From: Ferrimonas balearica
Lineage (GTDB): Bacteria > Pseudomonadota > Gammaproteobacteria > Enterobacterales > Shewanellaceae
DNA length: 64,000 nucleotides
Reading direction: 5' to 3'
NCBI RefSeq assembly: GCF_019802085.1
Contig: NZ_JAHVHV010000001.1
Coordinates: forward strand, 186,001 to 250,000
A program made the translations under genes and the position numbers. The notes under the pieces were generated by a model, which saw only the letters and a list, made by a program, of their open reading frames with translations, had not been told where the DNA came from and did not search any database. Of the stretch, positions 19,199-30,926 are shown in pieces. Numbering within the stretch: the first letter of the stretch is position 1; each line of letters begins with the position of its first letter.

Positions 19199-20785
19199 AT
19201 GGTTTCCTTTGACTTCGCCAACTCGGCGTTCGCTCTGTTGCCGCCTCTGGTGGCGATCCTGATGGCGGTCTTCACCCGCCGTGTCCTGCTCTCTTTGGGT
19301 GTGGGGGTGCTGATCGGTGCCCTGATGCACAACGGTTTCGGCCCCGTGGCCACCCTGACCGACATCGGCAGCCGGGCCATTGGCCTGTTTATCGATGACG
19401 GCGCCATCGACACCTGGAACGTGCCCCTGCTGGGCTTCCTGGTCGTGCTGGGCATGACCATCGCGATGATCAACGCCTCCGGTGCCGCCAAGGCTTTTGC
19501 CCGCTGGGCCCGCCGCCGGGTGAAAACCCGCCGTGACGCCCGCCTGATGACCATGGCACTGGGCTTTGTGGTGTTCATCGACGACTACTTCAACACCCTG
19601 GCGGTGGGCTCCGTAGCCAAGCCGGTGGCGGACGACCACAAGATCTCCCGCGAGGAGCTGGCCTACGGCGTGGACTCCACCGCGGCTCCGGTGTGCGTTA
19701 TGGCCCCCATCTCCTCCTGGGGCGCCTACATTGTTGGCCTGATTGGCACCATCTTCGCGGCCCGTGAGATCAGCGACATCGGCGCCCTGAACGCCTTTAT
19801 CCAGATGATCCCGATGAACCTCTATGCCCTGTTCGCCCTGGGCCTGCTGGGCTGCGTCATCGTCTTCAACCTGCAGATCGGTCCCATGGCCAAGGCCGCC
19901 CGCCGTGCCACCGAAACCGGTGAACTGTGGGATGGCAGCAAGGGCCTGCCGCCGGGCGCGGATCTGGACCTGCCGGAGGCGGACAACGGCTCCGTCTGGG
20001 GTCTGCTGCTGCCGATCCTGGGTCTGGTGGTGGCGTCCGTCTACTTCATGCTGGCCACCGGCGCTGCCAACCTCGGCGACGCGCCCTTTACCCTGATGGG
20101 GGCCCTGGAGAACACCGACACCACCATCGCCCTGTTCTACGCTGCCCTGGTGAGCCTGACCATCGCCCTGGGGATGGCCCTGCGCCAGAAGCTCTCCGGT
20201 GCGGTGATCGGCCGGGCCCTGATCAGCGGCGCCAAGTCCATGCTGCCGGCGGTGTACATCCTGCTGTTCGCCTGGACCATCGCCGGAGTGATCGGCGACC
20301 TGGAGACCGGCACCTACCTGGCCTCCCTGGTGGAGAGCTCCATGCCGATGTGGGTGCTGCCGCTGCTGATCTTCCTGCTGGCCGGCGTGACCGCCTTCGC
20401 CACCGGCACCAGCTGGGGCACCTTCGCCATCATGCTGCCCATCGCCGCGGACATCGCCCTGGCGGCGGACGTGGCCATGCTGCTGCCGCTGATGGCCGCG
20501 GTGCTGGCCGGTGCGGTGTTCGGTGATCACTGCTCCCCCATCTCCGACACCACGGTGCTCTCCGGCACCGGTGCCGGCTGTCACCACATCGACCACGTCA
20601 CCACTCAGCTGCCCTACGCGCTGTCCGTGGCGGCCATCGCCGGCCTGGGTTACCTGGCCATCGGCATCACCCACTCCGCCCTGGCCGGCTTCCTGGTCAG
20701 CCTGGTGGCCCTGGTGGCCTGGGTGGTTGTGGTGCGTGGCTACTGCGCCCGCCAGGCCCCGCTGCCGGCGGCTTCACAGGCCTGA
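19199..20785 (+). CDS. NhaC-family transporter, probable lysine transporter
   Basis: The 528-residue protein has about 12 hydrophobic segments and NhaC-family sequence, including GFVVFIDDYFNTLAVGSVAKP (about 122-142), DSTAAPVCVMAPISSWGAY and TGTSWGTFAIMLPIA. Members of this family downstream of a lysine riboswitch have been proposed as lysine transporters (LysW group), and here the L box at 18922-19112 is directly upstream. Sodium-coupled lysine uptake is therefore an inference from regulation; the family alone would suggest Na+/H+ antiport. The ATG at 19199 has only a weak ribosome site, consistent with riboswitch control. Confidence 0.87.
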   Translation: MVSFDFANSAFALLPPLVAILMAVFTRRVLLSLGVGVLIGALMHNGFGPVATLTDIGSRAIGLFIDDGAIDTWNVPLLGFLVVLGMTIAMINASGAAKAFARWARRRVKTRRDARLMTMALGFVVFIDDYFNTLAVGSVAKPVADDHKISREELAYGVDSTAAPVCVMAPISSWGAYIVGLIGTIFAAREISDIGALNAFIQMIPMNLYALFALGLLGCVIVFNLQIGPMAKAARRATETGELWDGSKGLPPGADLDLPEADNGSVWGLLLPILGLVVASVYFMLATGAANLGDAPFTLMGALENTDTTIALFYAALVSLTIALGMALRQKLSGAVIGRALISGAKSMLPAVYILLFAWTIAGVIGDLETGTYLASLVESSMPMWVLPLLIFLLAGVTAFATGTSWGTFAIMLPIAADIALAADVAMLLPLMAAVLAGAVFGDHCSPISDTTVLSGTGAGCHHIDHVTTQLPYALSVAAIAGLGYLAIGITHSALAGFLVSLVALVAWVVVVRGYCARQAPLPAASQA

Positions 20786-20797
20786 GGATTGGTCCCG

Positions 20798-20827
20798 ACC
20801 GGCGGTGGTTCCCACCGCCGGTTTTCT
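20798..20827 (+). terminator. Terminator after the lysine-riboswitch-controlled transporter
   Basis: Eleven-base perfect arms (ACCGGCGGTGG at 20798-20808 and its complement at 20812-20822) with a three-base loop are followed by TTTCT. Confidence 0.85.
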
Positions 20828-20863
20828 ATAAACTGGCGCGAACGACATTTTGGGGACCCCGCC

Positions 20864-21442
20864 TTGGCACAGCTCTACTTCTACTACTCGGCCATGAACG
20901 CCGGCAAATCCACCTCCCTGCTGCAATCCGCCTACAACTACCGTGAGCGTGGCATGGTGCCCTTGGTGCTGACCGCCGGCCTGGACGACCGATACGGCGT
21001 GGGCAAGATCACCTCCCGCATCGGCCTGGAGTCGGACGCCCTGATCTACCGCCGCGAGGACAACCTGGTGGCGCTGATCAAGGGGGAGCTGGCCCGGGGC
21101 GCGGTGCACTGCATCCTGGTGGACGAGAGCCAGTTCCTGACCAAGGCCCAGGTGCAGCAGCTGACCCACATCGTCGACACCCTGGACATCCCGGTGCTCT
21201 GCTACGGCCTGCGCACCGACTTCCAGGGGGAGCTGTTCGAAGGGGCCCAGTACCTGTTGGCCTGGGCGGACAAGCTGGTGGAGCTGAAGACCATCTGTCA
21301 CTGCGGCCGCAAGGCCAACATGGTGGTGCGCATGGATGAGCAGGGCAACCCGGTGCGCGACGGCGACCAGGTGCAGATCGGCGGCAACGACAGCTACGTC
21401 TCCATGTGCCGCACCCACTTCCGCCAGTTGGTGTGGGACTGA
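20864..21442 (+). CDS. tdk: Thymidine kinase (type II)
   Basis: The product is 192 residues, salvaging thymidine to dTMP with ATP. It starts [20 protein letters not shown], carrying the P-loop (MNAGKST) at about 11-17. DESQFL is the Walker B region. The C-terminal zinc-binding lasso keeps CHCG and MCRTHF cysteines and histidine. The start is a TTG at 20864, chosen because it aligns with the family N-terminus and follows GGGGA; no ATG is suitably placed, and an upstream in-frame extension would overlap the preceding terminator. Monocistronic, between two hairpins. Confidence 0.95.
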   Translation: MAQLYFYYSAMNAGKSTSLLQSAYNYRERGMVPLVLTAGLDDRYGVGKITSRIGLESDALIYRREDNLVALIKGELARGAVHCILVDESQFLTKAQVQQLTHIVDTLDIPVLCYGLRTDFQGELFEGAQYLLAWADKLVELKTICHCGRKANMVVRMDEQGNPVRDGDQVQIGGNDSYVSMCRTHFRQLVWD

Positions 21443-21458
21443 CCCCAACACAACGAAA

Positions 21459-21487
21459 AAACGCCAGCACAATGCTGGCGTTTTTTA
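21459..21487. terminator. Bidirectional terminator after tdk
   Basis: ACGCCAGCA (21461-21469) pairs with TGCTGGCGT (21473-21481) and is flanked by a run of A on one side and six T on the other. It serves tdk and possibly the convergent membrane-protein gene. Confidence 0.9.
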
Positions 21488-21498
21488 TGGCGTCGCGG

Positions 21499-22209
21499 TC
21501 ATCGCCGGCGCGGGCCGGATTTAAGCTGTTCCAGTACGTACCACAGCGCCGCGCAGAAGATGAGTGAGTAGGCGGCCAGCTCGGTGCCCTCCTCGGCCAG
21601 GCTTTTCACCCCACGAACGTACTGCTCCCCCATCAGGGTGTCCCACAGCACCCCCATGCCAAACAGGCGGGAGAACACCATCAGCAGCGCCATGCCCGCC
21701 AGCATCAGGCCAAAACTCTGGTGCTGGGTGTAGCGCACCAGGGGCTGGGCACTGCTGTCGCGATGTTTCACCGCATAGTAGATGGCGGCAAAGGCGACGG
21801 TGTAGGCGGGGACTTTCCAGGCGCCGTGGTAGATCGCATCAAACAGCTGATCCAGCTCGCGGATCAGCAGGCAGAGAAAGAACCCCCCCACCAGGACCGC
21901 GAAGCCGCGCAGATCGGGGCGCCGATAGGCCAGGGCGCCAAACAGTCCGACGATAAGCGCCAGCAGGGATTCCTGCATGTACTCGATCAGGGAGGACTCG
22001 GGCACATGGCTGCCCAGGGCCACCACCTCGAAGTGGATGACACCGGCGGCCAGGGCGAGAAAGAGCGACAGGCCCAGGAATCGGTAGACCGCCGGTCGCA
22101 TCTGCTGCCACAGGGAGGGCGCGACCGCCCGCGCCGCGCTGGGCGGGACGCTGTCCTGTGGCCAGGTGGTGTCGATGGGCCCCATGGGGGCGGATTGACT
22201 GCTGTGCAT
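21499..22209 (-). CDS. Uncharacterised integral membrane protein
   Basis: This 236-residue protein has a roughly 40-residue polar N-terminus and then six or seven hydrophobic segments, for example FLGLSLFLALAAGVIHFEVV, LIVGLFGALAYR, FAVLVGGFFLCLLIREL and a final SLIFCAALWYVLEQL. Acidic residues in or near helices (RELDQLFD, EEGTE) could matter for function. No motif identifies a family. It stands alone between tdk and the liu operon, with no partner gene to suggest a role. It is probably a real gene, given continuous high-GC codon use and clear helices. Confidence 0.75.
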   Translation of the reverse strand: MHSSQSAPMGPIDTTWPQDSVPPSAARAVAPSLWQQMRPAVYRFLGLSLFLALAAGVIHFEVVALGSHVPESSLIEYMQESLLALIVGLFGALAYRRPDLRGFAVLVGGFFLCLLIRELDQLFDAIYHGAWKVPAYTVAFAAIYYAVKHRDSSAQPLVRYTQHQSFGLMLAGMALLMVFSRLFGMGVLWDTLMGEQYVRGVKSLAEEGTELAAYSLIFCAALWYVLEQLKSGPRRR

Positions 22210-22330
22210 GGGGGTTCCCCTTGGTGATAACGGCAGCAGGGTAGGGCGGGGGCGCTGTACGCGAGTTGAACGCCTCAGTGCAGCGGCGGCCGGGGCGGCA
22301 GGATGGGAGGACGTTTACGGCAAGGCAAGA

Positions 22331-22356
22331 AAAAAGCCGCCTTTGGGGCGGCTTTT
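22331..22356 (-). terminator. Terminator of the liu/CoA-transferase operon
   Basis: GCCGCC (22336-22341) and GGCGGC (22347-22352) form a hairpin flanked by A and T runs. On the minus strand it ends in TTTTTTCTTG, 20 bases after the last gene of the operon. Confidence 0.85.
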
Positions 22357-22375
22357 GTAGGGGGTGTGCCCAAGC

Positions 22376-23041
22376 TTAGGCGTTGTCGAAGCGCATCTCC
22401 GGCACCTCGTCCGGCACCACCAGCTCACCGGCGGTCTTGCTGATGATCTCCTCGACGCTGACCCCGGGGGCCCGCTCCACCAGGTGGAACTGGCCGTCGC
22501 GGATCTCGATGTAGGCCAAGTCCGTCACCACCTTGTTGATGCAGCCGGCGCCGGTCAGGGGCAGGGTGCACTGGGTCAGCAGCTTGGAGTTGCCCCGCTT
22601 GTCGGCGTGGGTCATGGTGACGATGATGTTGTCCGCCCCGGCCACCAGATCCATGGCGCCGCCCATCCCCTTGACCAGCTTGCCCGGGATCATCCAGGAG
22701 GCGATGTTGCCCTGCACGTCCACCTCGAAGGCGCCCAGCACCGTCAGGTCCACGTGGCCGCCGCGGATCATGGCGAAGGACTCCGCCGAGTGGAAGATGG
22801 AGGCGCCGGTGATGGCGGTGACCGTCTGCTTACCGGCGTTGATCATGTCGGCGTCCACCTCCTCCTCGGTGGGGAAGGGGCCCATGCCCAGCAGGCCGTT
22901 CTCCGACTGCAGCATCACCTGCATCCCCTCGGGCACGTAGTTGGCCACCAGGGTGGGGATCCCGATCCCCAGGTTGACGTAGTAGCCGTCCTTCAGTTCC
23001 TGGGCCACCCGCATGGCCAGTTGTTCACGACTCAGTGCCAT
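22376..23041 (-). CDS. 3-oxoacid CoA-transferase, subunit B
   Basis: The 221-residue subunit carries the catalytic glutamate in SENGLLGMGP (about 46-55), which forms the CoA thioester intermediate, plus the GIGIPTLVANYVP segment. With subunit A it transfers CoA from succinyl-CoA or another donor to acetoacetate. In this operon it would activate the acetoacetate released by HMG-CoA lyase at the end of leucine breakdown. It is the last gene of the operon, 12 bases after subunit A and before a strong hairpin. ScoB and AtoA are both possible names. Confidence 0.93.
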   Translation of the reverse strand: MALSREQLAMRVAQELKDGYYVNLGIGIPTLVANYVPEGMQVMLQSENGLLGMGPFPTEEEVDADMINAGKQTVTAITGASIFHSAESFAMIRGGHVDLTVLGAFEVDVQGNIASWMIPGKLVKGMGGAMDLVAGADNIIVTMTHADKRGNSKLLTQCTLPLTGAGCINKVVTDLAYIEIRDGQFHLVERAPGVSVEEIISKTAGELVVPDEVPEMRFDNA

Positions 23042-23053
23042 GTTGGTCTCTCC

Positions 23054-23755
23054 TTATCCCTGACGCACGGTGCGTTGCTCGATGCGCTTCTCGAAGCGCC
23101 CCTGGATCACCCGGTTGACGTAGATCCCGGGGGTGTGGATCTGACTGGGATCCAGCTCGCCGGGCTCGACGATCTCCTCCACCTCCACCACGGTGATCTT
23201 GCCCGCGGTGGCCGCCATGGGATTGAAGTTCTGGGCGGTGTGGCGATAGATGACGTTGCCGAAGCGGTCCGCCTTCCAGCCTTTGACGATGGCGAAATCG
23301 CCGGTGATGGACTCCTCCAGGATGTAGGGGCGGCCGCTGAACTCCCGCACCTCCTTGCCCTCCCCCACCGGGGTACCGTAACCGGTGGCGGTAAAGAAGG
23401 CGGGGATCCCGGCGCCGCCGGCCCGCATCTTCTCCGCCAGGGTGCCCTGGGGCGTCAGCTCCACCTCCAGTTCCCCGGAGAGCAGCTGCTGCTCGAACAG
23501 GGCGTTCTCCCCCACGTAGGAGGCGATCATCTTCTTGATCTGGCGGTCCTCCAGCAGCAGGCCCAGGCCGAAGCCGTCGACCCCGGCGTTGTTGGAGACC
23601 ACGGTCAGCTCCCGGGTGCCCATCGCCTTGATGCGGGCGATCAGCCCCTCGGGAATGCCGCACAGGCCGAAGCCGCCGGCGATGATGGTCATGCCGTCGG
23701 TCAGGCCCGCCAGGGCCTCCTCGTAGCTGCCGACCACTTTGTCGAATCCAGACAT
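23054..23755 (-). CDS. 3-oxoacid CoA-transferase, subunit A
   Basis: The 233-residue protein shows the family block [16 protein letters not shown] (about 27-42), the glycine-rich [12 protein letters not shown], and [15 protein letters not shown], all typical of subunit A of succinyl-CoA:3-ketoacid CoA-transferase (ScoA/AtoD). It lies 17 bases after liuE and forms a two-subunit enzyme with the next gene. Its position gives the liu pathway an exit for acetoacetate to acetoacetyl-CoA, which thiolase can cleave. Confidence 0.93.
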   Translation of the reverse strand: MSGFDKVVGSYEEALAGLTDGMTIIAGGFGLCGIPEGLIARIKAMGTRELTVVSNNAGVDGFGLGLLLEDRQIKKMIASYVGENALFEQQLLSGELEVELTPQGTLAEKMRAGGAGIPAFFTATGYGTPVGEGKEVREFSGRPYILEESITGDFAIVKGWKADRFGNVIYRHTAQNFNPMAATAGKITVVEVEEIVEPGELDPSQIHTPGIYVNRVIQGRFEKRIEQRTVRQG

Positions 23756-23772
23756 CCTTATTCTCCGTTCCG

Positions 23773-24684
23773 TTAGGCTTGCTGGGCGGTGCCGCGGCCA
23801 CTTAAGGCGCGGGCCACCTTGGCGCCGTTGGGGCGCCCCAGTCGTTGGCTGATGGCGTTGCCCGCCTGTACCAGGGCCTCCAGATCCACCCCGTGGCGGA
23901 TCCCCAGGCCGTTCAGCAGGTACACCAGATCTTCGGTGGCCAGGTTGCCACTGGCGCCGGCGGCGTAGGGGCAGCCCCCCAGGCCCGCCACCGCGCTGTC
24001 GATGGTGCTGACCCCCAGCTCCAGGCAGGCCAGTACGTTGGCCAGGGCCTGACCGTAGGTATCGTGAAAATGCAGGGCCAGGGCGCTCAGGGGCACCCGG
24101 GCCGCCACCGCTTCCACCATGGCCACCGCCCGGTCAGCGGTGCCCACCCCGATGGTGTCTCCCAGGGAGATCTCGTAACAGCCCATGGCATAGAGGGCAT
24201 GAGCCACCTCCGCCACCTTGGCCGGGGCCACGGCCCCCTCGTAGGGGCAGCCCAGCACGCAGGAGACGTAGCCCCGCACCTTAAGCCCGGCCTCCTCCGC
24301 CGCCACCATCACCGGCTCGAAACGGGCCAGGGACTCGGCCACCGAGCAGTTGATGTTCTTCTGGCTGAACGCCTCCGAGGCGGCGCCAAACACCGCCACC
24401 TCGTCCACCCCGGCGGCCTGGGCCGCGTCAAACCCCCTGAGGTTGGGGGTCAGGGCGGCGTAGCGCACGCCGCTGCGACGGGTGATCTGCGCAAACAGCT
24501 GGTCCGCCTCGGCCATCTGGGGCACCCACTTGGGAGAGACGAAGCTGCCCGCCTCGATGTGGCGCAAACCGGTGCCCGAGAGGGCGTCCACCAGGGCGAT
24601 GCGATCCGCCAGGGTCACCTGGGCTTCGTTTTGCAGACCGTCCCGGGGGCCGACCTCGACGATCTTGACCTCTCTTGGCCTCAT
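23773..24684 (-). CDS. liuE: Hydroxymethylglutaryl-CoA lyase
   Basis: The 303-residue enzyme cleaves HMG-CoA to acetyl-CoA and acetoacetate, the last step of leucine degradation. The TIM-barrel start [11 protein letters not shown] provides the catalytic arginine and metal aspartate. The cysteine loop reads [17 protein letters not shown], matching the HMG-CoA lyase signature. The metal-binding [10 protein letters not shown] is present. It overlaps liuD by four bases (ATGA). Confidence 0.96.
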   Translation of the reverse strand: MRPREVKIVEVGPRDGLQNEAQVTLADRIALVDALSGTGLRHIEAGSFVSPKWVPQMAEADQLFAQITRRSGVRYAALTPNLRGFDAAQAAGVDEVAVFGAASEAFSQKNINCSVAESLARFEPVMVAAEEAGLKVRGYVSCVLGCPYEGAVAPAKVAEVAHALYAMGCYEISLGDTIGVGTADRAVAMVEAVAARVPLSALALHFHDTYGQALANVLACLELGVSTIDSAVAGLGGCPYAAGASGNLATEDLVYLLNGLGIRHGVDLEALVQAGNAISQRLGRPNGAKVARALSGRGTAQQA

Positions 24685-26636
24685 GCCTCGGCCTCCCCGT
24701 CCAAGGCCACCAGGGCGGTGCCGTCGCTGACCTGGTCGCCTTCGGCAAAGGGCAGGGCGGTGACGATGCCATTGAAAGGCGCACTGATGGTGTACTCCAT
24801 CTTCATCGCCTCCATCACCACCAGGGCCTGGCCGCTGCTGACCTTATCGCCCACTGCAACCAGGTTGGTCACCAGGGTGCCGTTCATAGGCGCCTGCAGC
24901 GCCTTGTCGGCGTCGCCGGCGCTCTGCTCCCCCTGGTGGCTCACCTGGCTGAAGCGCAGCGGGCCGCCGGGCAGCAGCACGGTGACGCCGGTCTCGTCGC
25001 GATGGCAGGGCCAGGACTTGAGGTGGCCGTTGAGCTCCAGGCGCATCCGGTCGGCGCTGTTCACCAGCGCCACCTGGGCGGTGATGCCGTTCAGCTCGGT
25101 CTGCCAGCCATGTTCGGAGGCGGTGAGGACCATGGGGTAGTGCTCGCCGTGCTCATCTTCGAGCAACAACTGGGCCCGGGCCGGGGCGTTCAGGCGCCAG
25201 CCGGTGGGCGCGGCGCCGCTGTCCGACTCGGCCAGCAGGCTCAGGGCCACCGCCCAAGCGGCGGGCCAGGCGTCGTGACTGGGGGCCAGCAGGGCGTCGC
25301 TGTGCTGTTCAATAAAGCCGGTGTGCAGCTCGGCCTCGGCAAAGGCCGGGTGATCGGCGATGCGGTGCAAAAAGGGCAAGTTGGTGGTGATCCCCGCCAG
25401 TTCGCTCTGGGCCAGGGCCTGCACCAGGCGGCGGATCGCCATGCGGCGGTCGTCGCCGAAGCAGATGAGCTTGGCGATCATGGGATCGTAGTAGGCGGTA
25501 ATGGCGTCGCCCTCCACCACCCCGGTGTCCACCCGCACCCCGTCCCCTTCCGGCCAGCGCAGGCGGGCCAGGGTGCCGGTGGCGGGGAGGAAGTCCCGCT
25601 GGGGATCCTCGGCGTAGAGGCGCACCTCCACGGCGTGACCGCGGATGGCGATCTGCTCCTGGGTCAGGGGCAGGGGTTCGCCGGCGGCCACCTTGAGCTG
25701 CCAGGCCACCAGGTCCTGGCCGGTCACCAGCTCGGTAACCGGGTGCTCCACCTGCAGCCGGGTGTTCATCTCCATAAAGTAGAAGTGGCCCTGGTCGTCC
25801 ACCAGGTACTCCACGGTGCCGGCCCCCAGGTAGTCGATCGCCTTGGCGGCGCGCACCGAGGCTTCGCCCATCTCGGCCCGCAGGGCGTCGGAGAGCCCCG
25901 GTGCCGGCGCCTCCTCCACCACCTTCTGGTGGCGGCGCTGGATGGAGCAATCCCGGTCCGACAGGTAGACGGCGTTGCCGTGGCTGTCGGCGAACACCTG
26001 CACCTCCACATGACGGGGTGCGGTGAGGTAGCGCTCCAGCAGCAGCTGGTCGTTGCCAAAGGCACTTTGGGCTTCGCGGCGGGCGGTGGCCAGGGCGGCG
26101 GCCAGTTCCTCGCTGCGCTCGACGATGCGCATCCCCTTGCCGCCGCCACCGAAGGCGGCCTTGACCAGCAGGGGGTAGCCGATCTTTTCCGCTTCCTCGG
26201 TTAGACGCTCATCGGACTGCTCGTCACCGTGGTAACCCGGCAGCATGGGCACCCCAGCGGTGGCCATGATCGCCTTGGCGGCGCTTTTCGACCCCATCTT
26301 GGCGATGGCGTCGGCCTTGGGACCGATAAAGTGGATCCCCGCCTGCTCGCAGGCCTCGGCAAACTCCGGGTTCTCAGACAGGAAGCCGTAACCGGGGTGA
26401 ACGGCATCGCAGTGGGACTCCCGGGCCACCTTGAGCAGCAGCTCGGCGTCCAGGTAGGAGAGGCGGGCTTCCGCCGGCCCCAGTCGGAAGGCTTCGTCCG
26501 CCATGGCCACATGGCGGGCGTGACGGTCGGCGTCGGAGTAGACGGCCACTGTGGCGACGCCAAGGCGACGGCAGGTGTCGATGACCCGACAGGCGATCTC
26601 ACCGCGGTTGGCGATGAGGACTTTATTGATGTTCAT
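24681..26636 (-). CDS. liuD: Methylcrotonyl-CoA carboxylase, biotin-carrying alpha subunit
   Basis: The 651-residue protein combines biotin carboxylase ([19 protein letters not shown] at the start, ATP-grasp [24 protein letters not shown]) with a C-terminal biotinyl domain, where the biotin lysine is K612 in EAMKM. With LiuB it carboxylates 3-methylcrotonyl-CoA to 3-methylglutaconyl-CoA. The start at 26636 was chosen because it gives the standard biotin carboxylase N-terminus and a four-base overlap with liuC; ten more upstream residues are possible but less likely. Confidence 0.95.
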   Translation of the reverse strand: MNINKVLIANRGEIACRVIDTCRRLGVATVAVYSDADRHARHVAMADEAFRLGPAEARLSYLDAELLLKVARESHCDAVHPGYGFLSENPEFAEACEQAGIHFIGPKADAIAKMGSKSAAKAIMATAGVPMLPGYHGDEQSDERLTEEAEKIGYPLLVKAAFGGGGKGMRIVERSEELAAALATARREAQSAFGNDQLLLERYLTAPRHVEVQVFADSHGNAVYLSDRDCSIQRRHQKVVEEAPAPGLSDALRAEMGEASVRAAKAIDYLGAGTVEYLVDDQGHFYFMEMNTRLQVEHPVTELVTGQDLVAWQLKVAAGEPLPLTQEQIAIRGHAVEVRLYAEDPQRDFLPATGTLARLRWPEGDGVRVDTGVVEGDAITAYYDPMIAKLICFGDDRRMAIRRLVQALAQSELAGITTNLPFLHRIADHPAFAEAELHTGFIEQHSDALLAPSHDAWPAAWAVALSLLAESDSGAAPTGWRLNAPARAQLLLEDEHGEHYPMVLTASEHGWQTELNGITAQVALVNSADRMRLELNGHLKSWPCHRDETGVTVLLPGGPLRFSQVSHQGEQSAGDADKALQAPMNGTLVTNLVAVGDKVSSGQALVVMEAMKMEYTISAPFNGIVTALPFAEGDQVSDGTALVALDGEAEA

Positions 26637-27433
26637 TGGGCCTCCTGCCGCTTTGAGTGTTGCCATGCCGGTGGGCGCTTGTCGAAAAACGCCTGCAGCC
26701 CCTCCTGCCCCTCCGGGGTGACCCGGATGGCGGCGATGCGACGGGCGGTCTCTTCGCAGAGGGCCTCGTCGATGGGGGCGTCGCTGACCAGGGCCAGCAG
26801 GGATTTGCCGGCGCGCAGGGCCTGGGGCCCATTGGCCAGCAGCGCGTCGATGAGCGGCTGGGCGGCCTCGGCCGGCTGCTCCGCCAGTTCGTGTACCAGC
26901 CCCAGGGCCTGGGCCTGGGCGCCGTCGAAACGCTCGGCGGTCAGGGCGTAGCGGCGCATCTGACGCGGGCCGATGGCGCGGCTGACGTAGGGGCTGATGG
27001 CCGCGGGAATGAGCCCCAGTTTCACCTCGGAGAGGCAGAACAGGCTGTCCGGTTGGGCCACCACGACGTCGGCGCAGGCGATGAGCCCCAGGGCGCCCCC
27101 GAAGGCCGCTCCCTGGACCTGGGCCAGCACCGGGATGGGCAGGGTGTCGAGGCGGCGCATCAGCTCGGCCAGCTGGCGAGCGTCCGCCAGGTTGGCCTCG
27201 GCGTCCATCTGGGCCTGGGCCTTCATCCAGGCCAGATCGGCCCCGGCACAGAAGTGTTTGCCCCGGGCGTCCAGCACCAGCAGGCTCAGGGCGTTGTCCT
27301 CGGCCACCCGGGCCAGGGCGTCCAGCAGCTCGGCGATGGTTTCGGCGTTGAAGGCGTTGTGCTTGTCCGGCCGGTTCAGCGTCAGCCGGGCCAGGGGCCC
27401 CTGCTGGGTCAGTTCAATGTATTGGTAGGCCAT
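26633..27433 (-). CDS. liuC: Methylglutaconyl-CoA hydratase (enoyl-CoA hydratase family)
   Basis: The 266-residue crotonase-fold protein hydrates 3-methylglutaconyl-CoA to HMG-CoA. Visible motifs are NRPDKHNAFN, the oxyanion-hole segments HFCAGADLAWM and QGAAFGGALGL, and the SEVKLGLIPAAISPYV region. The specific reaction is assigned by position between the two methylcrotonyl-CoA carboxylase subunits, as in the liu operons of Pseudomonas and Shewanella. It ends four bases into liuD and begins four bases after liuB. Confidence 0.92.
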   Translation of the reverse strand: MAYQYIELTQQGPLARLTLNRPDKHNAFNAETIAELLDALARVAEDNALSLLVLDARGKHFCAGADLAWMKAQAQMDAEANLADARQLAELMRRLDTLPIPVLAQVQGAAFGGALGLIACADVVVAQPDSLFCLSEVKLGLIPAAISPYVSRAIGPRQMRRYALTAERFDGAQAQALGLVHELAEQPAEAAQPLIDALLANGPQALRAGKSLLALVSDAPIDEALCEETARRIAAIRVTPEGQEGLQAFFDKRPPAWQHSKRQEAQ

Positions 27434-27436
27434 GGG

Positions 27437-29044
<1,608 letters not shown>

Positions 29045-29116
29045 TGTCTGGTTCCTTGTCGTTGACGACACTGCACACCGGACCCCTTGTCGGGGCCCGG
29101 TGCGGAAGGGGGCGGC

Positions 29117-30280
29117 TCAGCGGGTTTCGCTGACCAGTTCCCGGCCGATCAGCCATCGGCGGATCTCCGAGGTCCCGGCGCCGATCTCGTACAACTTGGC
29201 GTCCCGCAGCAGGCGGCCGGTGGGGTATTCATTGATGTAGCCGTTGCCCCCCAGCAGCTGGATGGCGTCCAGGGCGATCTGGGTGGCCAACTCGGCGCTG
29301 TAGAGGATGGCACCGGCGGCGTCCTTTCGGGTGGTTTCGCCGCGGTCGCAGGCGGCGGCCACGGAGTAGACGTAGGCCCGGGCGGCGTTGGCGCGGGTGT
29401 ACATGTCCGCCAGTTTGCCCTGCACCAGCTGGAAGTTGCCGATGGGCTGGCCGAACTGTTCGCGCTCGTTGACGTAGCTCATCACGGTGTCCATGCAGGC
29501 GGCCATGATCCCCAGCGGTCCGCCGGAGAGCACCACACGCTCGTAGTCCAGGCCGCTCATCAGCACCTTGACGCCGTTGCCCTCGCCGCCCAGCACGTTC
29601 TCGGCGGGCACTTCGCAGTCCTGGAACACCAGCTCACAGGTGTTGGAGCCGCGCATCCCCAGCTTGTCCAGCTTCTGGGCCTGGCTGAAGCCGGCGAAGC
29701 CGCGCTCCACCAGAAAGGCGGTGATCCCCTTGGAGCCACCGTCCGGATCCGTCTTGGCGTAGATCACGTAGGTGTGGGCGTCCGGACCGTTGGTGATCCA
29801 CATCTTGTTGCCGTTGAGCAGGTAGGTGTCCCCCACCTTGCGGGCGGTCAGCTTCATGGAGACCACGTCGGAGCCGGCGTTGGGCTCGCTCATGGCCAGG
29901 GCGCCGATGTGCTCACCGCTGACCAGACCCGGCAGGTACTTGGCCTTCTGGGCGTCGTTGCCGTTTTTGACGATCTGGTTGACGCAGAGGTTGGAGTGGG
30001 CGCCGTAGGAGAGGCCCACCGAGGCGCTGGCACGGGAGATCTCCTCCATCGCCACCACATGGGCCAGGTAGCCCATGTCGGCACCGCCGAAGGCTTCCGG
30101 TGCGGTGATCCCCAGCAGCCCCATCTCGCCGAGCTGGGGCCAGAGTTCGTTGGGAAAGGCATTGGCCTCGTCAATCTGCGCGGCCCGGGGGGCGATCTCC
30201 CCCTGGGCGAACTCCCGTACCGCATCGCGCAGCATGTCCACGGTCTCGCCGAGACCGAAGTTAAAACTTCCTAGATACAT
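29117..30280 (-). CDS. liuA: Isovaleryl-CoA dehydrogenase
   Basis: The 387-residue FAD enzyme oxidises isovaleryl-CoA to 3-methylcrotonyl-CoA and gives electrons to ETF. Unlike most acyl-CoA dehydrogenases, its catalytic base is in the middle of the chain: [15 protein letters not shown] places it at E247, as in human isovaleryl-CoA dehydrogenase. The usual C-terminal EGTNE is replaced by GAGTSEI. FAD/substrate motifs [15 protein letters not shown] and MWITNGPDA are present. It is 53 bases downstream of liuR, probably in one transcript. Confidence 0.96.
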   Translation of the reverse strand: MYLGSFNFGLGETVDMLRDAVREFAQGEIAPRAAQIDEANAFPNELWPQLGEMGLLGITAPEAFGGADMGYLAHVVAMEEISRASASVGLSYGAHSNLCVNQIVKNGNDAQKAKYLPGLVSGEHIGALAMSEPNAGSDVVSMKLTARKVGDTYLLNGNKMWITNGPDAHTYVIYAKTDPDGGSKGITAFLVERGFAGFSQAQKLDKLGMRGSNTCELVFQDCEVPAENVLGGEGNGVKVLMSGLDYERVVLSGGPLGIMAACMDTVMSYVNEREQFGQPIGNFQLVQGKLADMYTRANAARAYVYSVAAACDRGETTRKDAAGAILYSAELATQIALDAIQLLGGNGYINEYPTGRLLRDAKLYEIGAGTSEIRRWLIGRELVSETR

Positions 30281-30333
30281 TCGCTTCTCCCCATTGTGCG
30301 AATCGGCCTGCCTGGCCTACGGATCCCTGGTTG

Positions 30334-30726
30334 TTATTTTTGGATCTCGGTCAGGGCCTGGCGGCATTGGTTTTCGGCGGAGTTGAGCTCCATCATGATG
30401 ACCTTGATGTCATCCATCTGTTGCTGCAGATCCGCCTTTTTCTCTTCGATCAGTTCCAGCATGGTGCGCAGCTGGGTCTGGCTGCTGCGGTCGGCGTCGT
30501 ACAACTCAAACAGCCGGCCGGTTTCCGCCAGGGAAAACCCCAGTCGCTTGCCCCTCAGGATCAGTTTCAGCCGCACCCGATCCTGCAGGCTGTAGATCCG
30601 GGTCTGGCCGCGGCGCTTCGGCTTCAGCAGGCCCTGATCTTCGTAGAAACGGATGCTGCGGGTGGTGATGTCAAACTCCCGCGCCAACTCACTGATGGAG
30701 TAAGTGGCTTGTGAACCTTTGGTCAT
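30334..30726 (-). CDS. liuR: MerR-family transcriptional regulator LiuR
   Basis: The 130-residue protein starts with a MerR winged helix-turn-helix (YSISELAREFDITTRSIRFY, then YEDQGLLKPKRRGQTRIY) and ends in a dimerising coiled coil. Its place at the head of the liu operon identifies it as LiuR, the regulator of leucine and branched-chain catabolism in gammaproteobacteria. A matching palindrome (30770-30785) lies 44 bases upstream, between it and the divergent acyl-CoA synthetase, so it probably regulates itself and that gene. Confidence 0.92.
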   Translation of the reverse strand: MTKGSQATYSISELAREFDITTRSIRFYEDQGLLKPKRRGQTRIYSLQDRVRLKLILRGKRLGFSLAETGRLFELYDADRSSQTQLRTMLELIEEKKADLQQQMDDIKVIMMELNSAENQCRQALTEIQK

Positions 30727-30769
30727 GGTGAATCCAGTCTGATGACAGTTTCGCTCACGATATATGAAG

Positions 30770-30785
30770 TTTACGTAAAGGTAAA
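30770..30785. promoter_or_regulatory. LiuR operator between liuR and the acyl-CoA synthetase gene
   Basis: TTTACGTAAAGGTAAA fits the LiuR site pattern and lies in the 200-base divergent region. One site could control both directions. Related sequences are at 17063-17084 and 49564-49585. Confidence 0.75.
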
Positions 30786-30926
30786 GTTGGCGCCAGTGCC
30801 CAGCGCCCCATCGGCCCGCCGGACGGGGGCTGGGCGGCGGGCGATAGCCATAGGTCTAATGGGGGTTTTGGCACCAGACTGCTAAAACCGGGGGATTCCA
30901 AAGACAGTGGCAGGGGAGAGGGAGAG

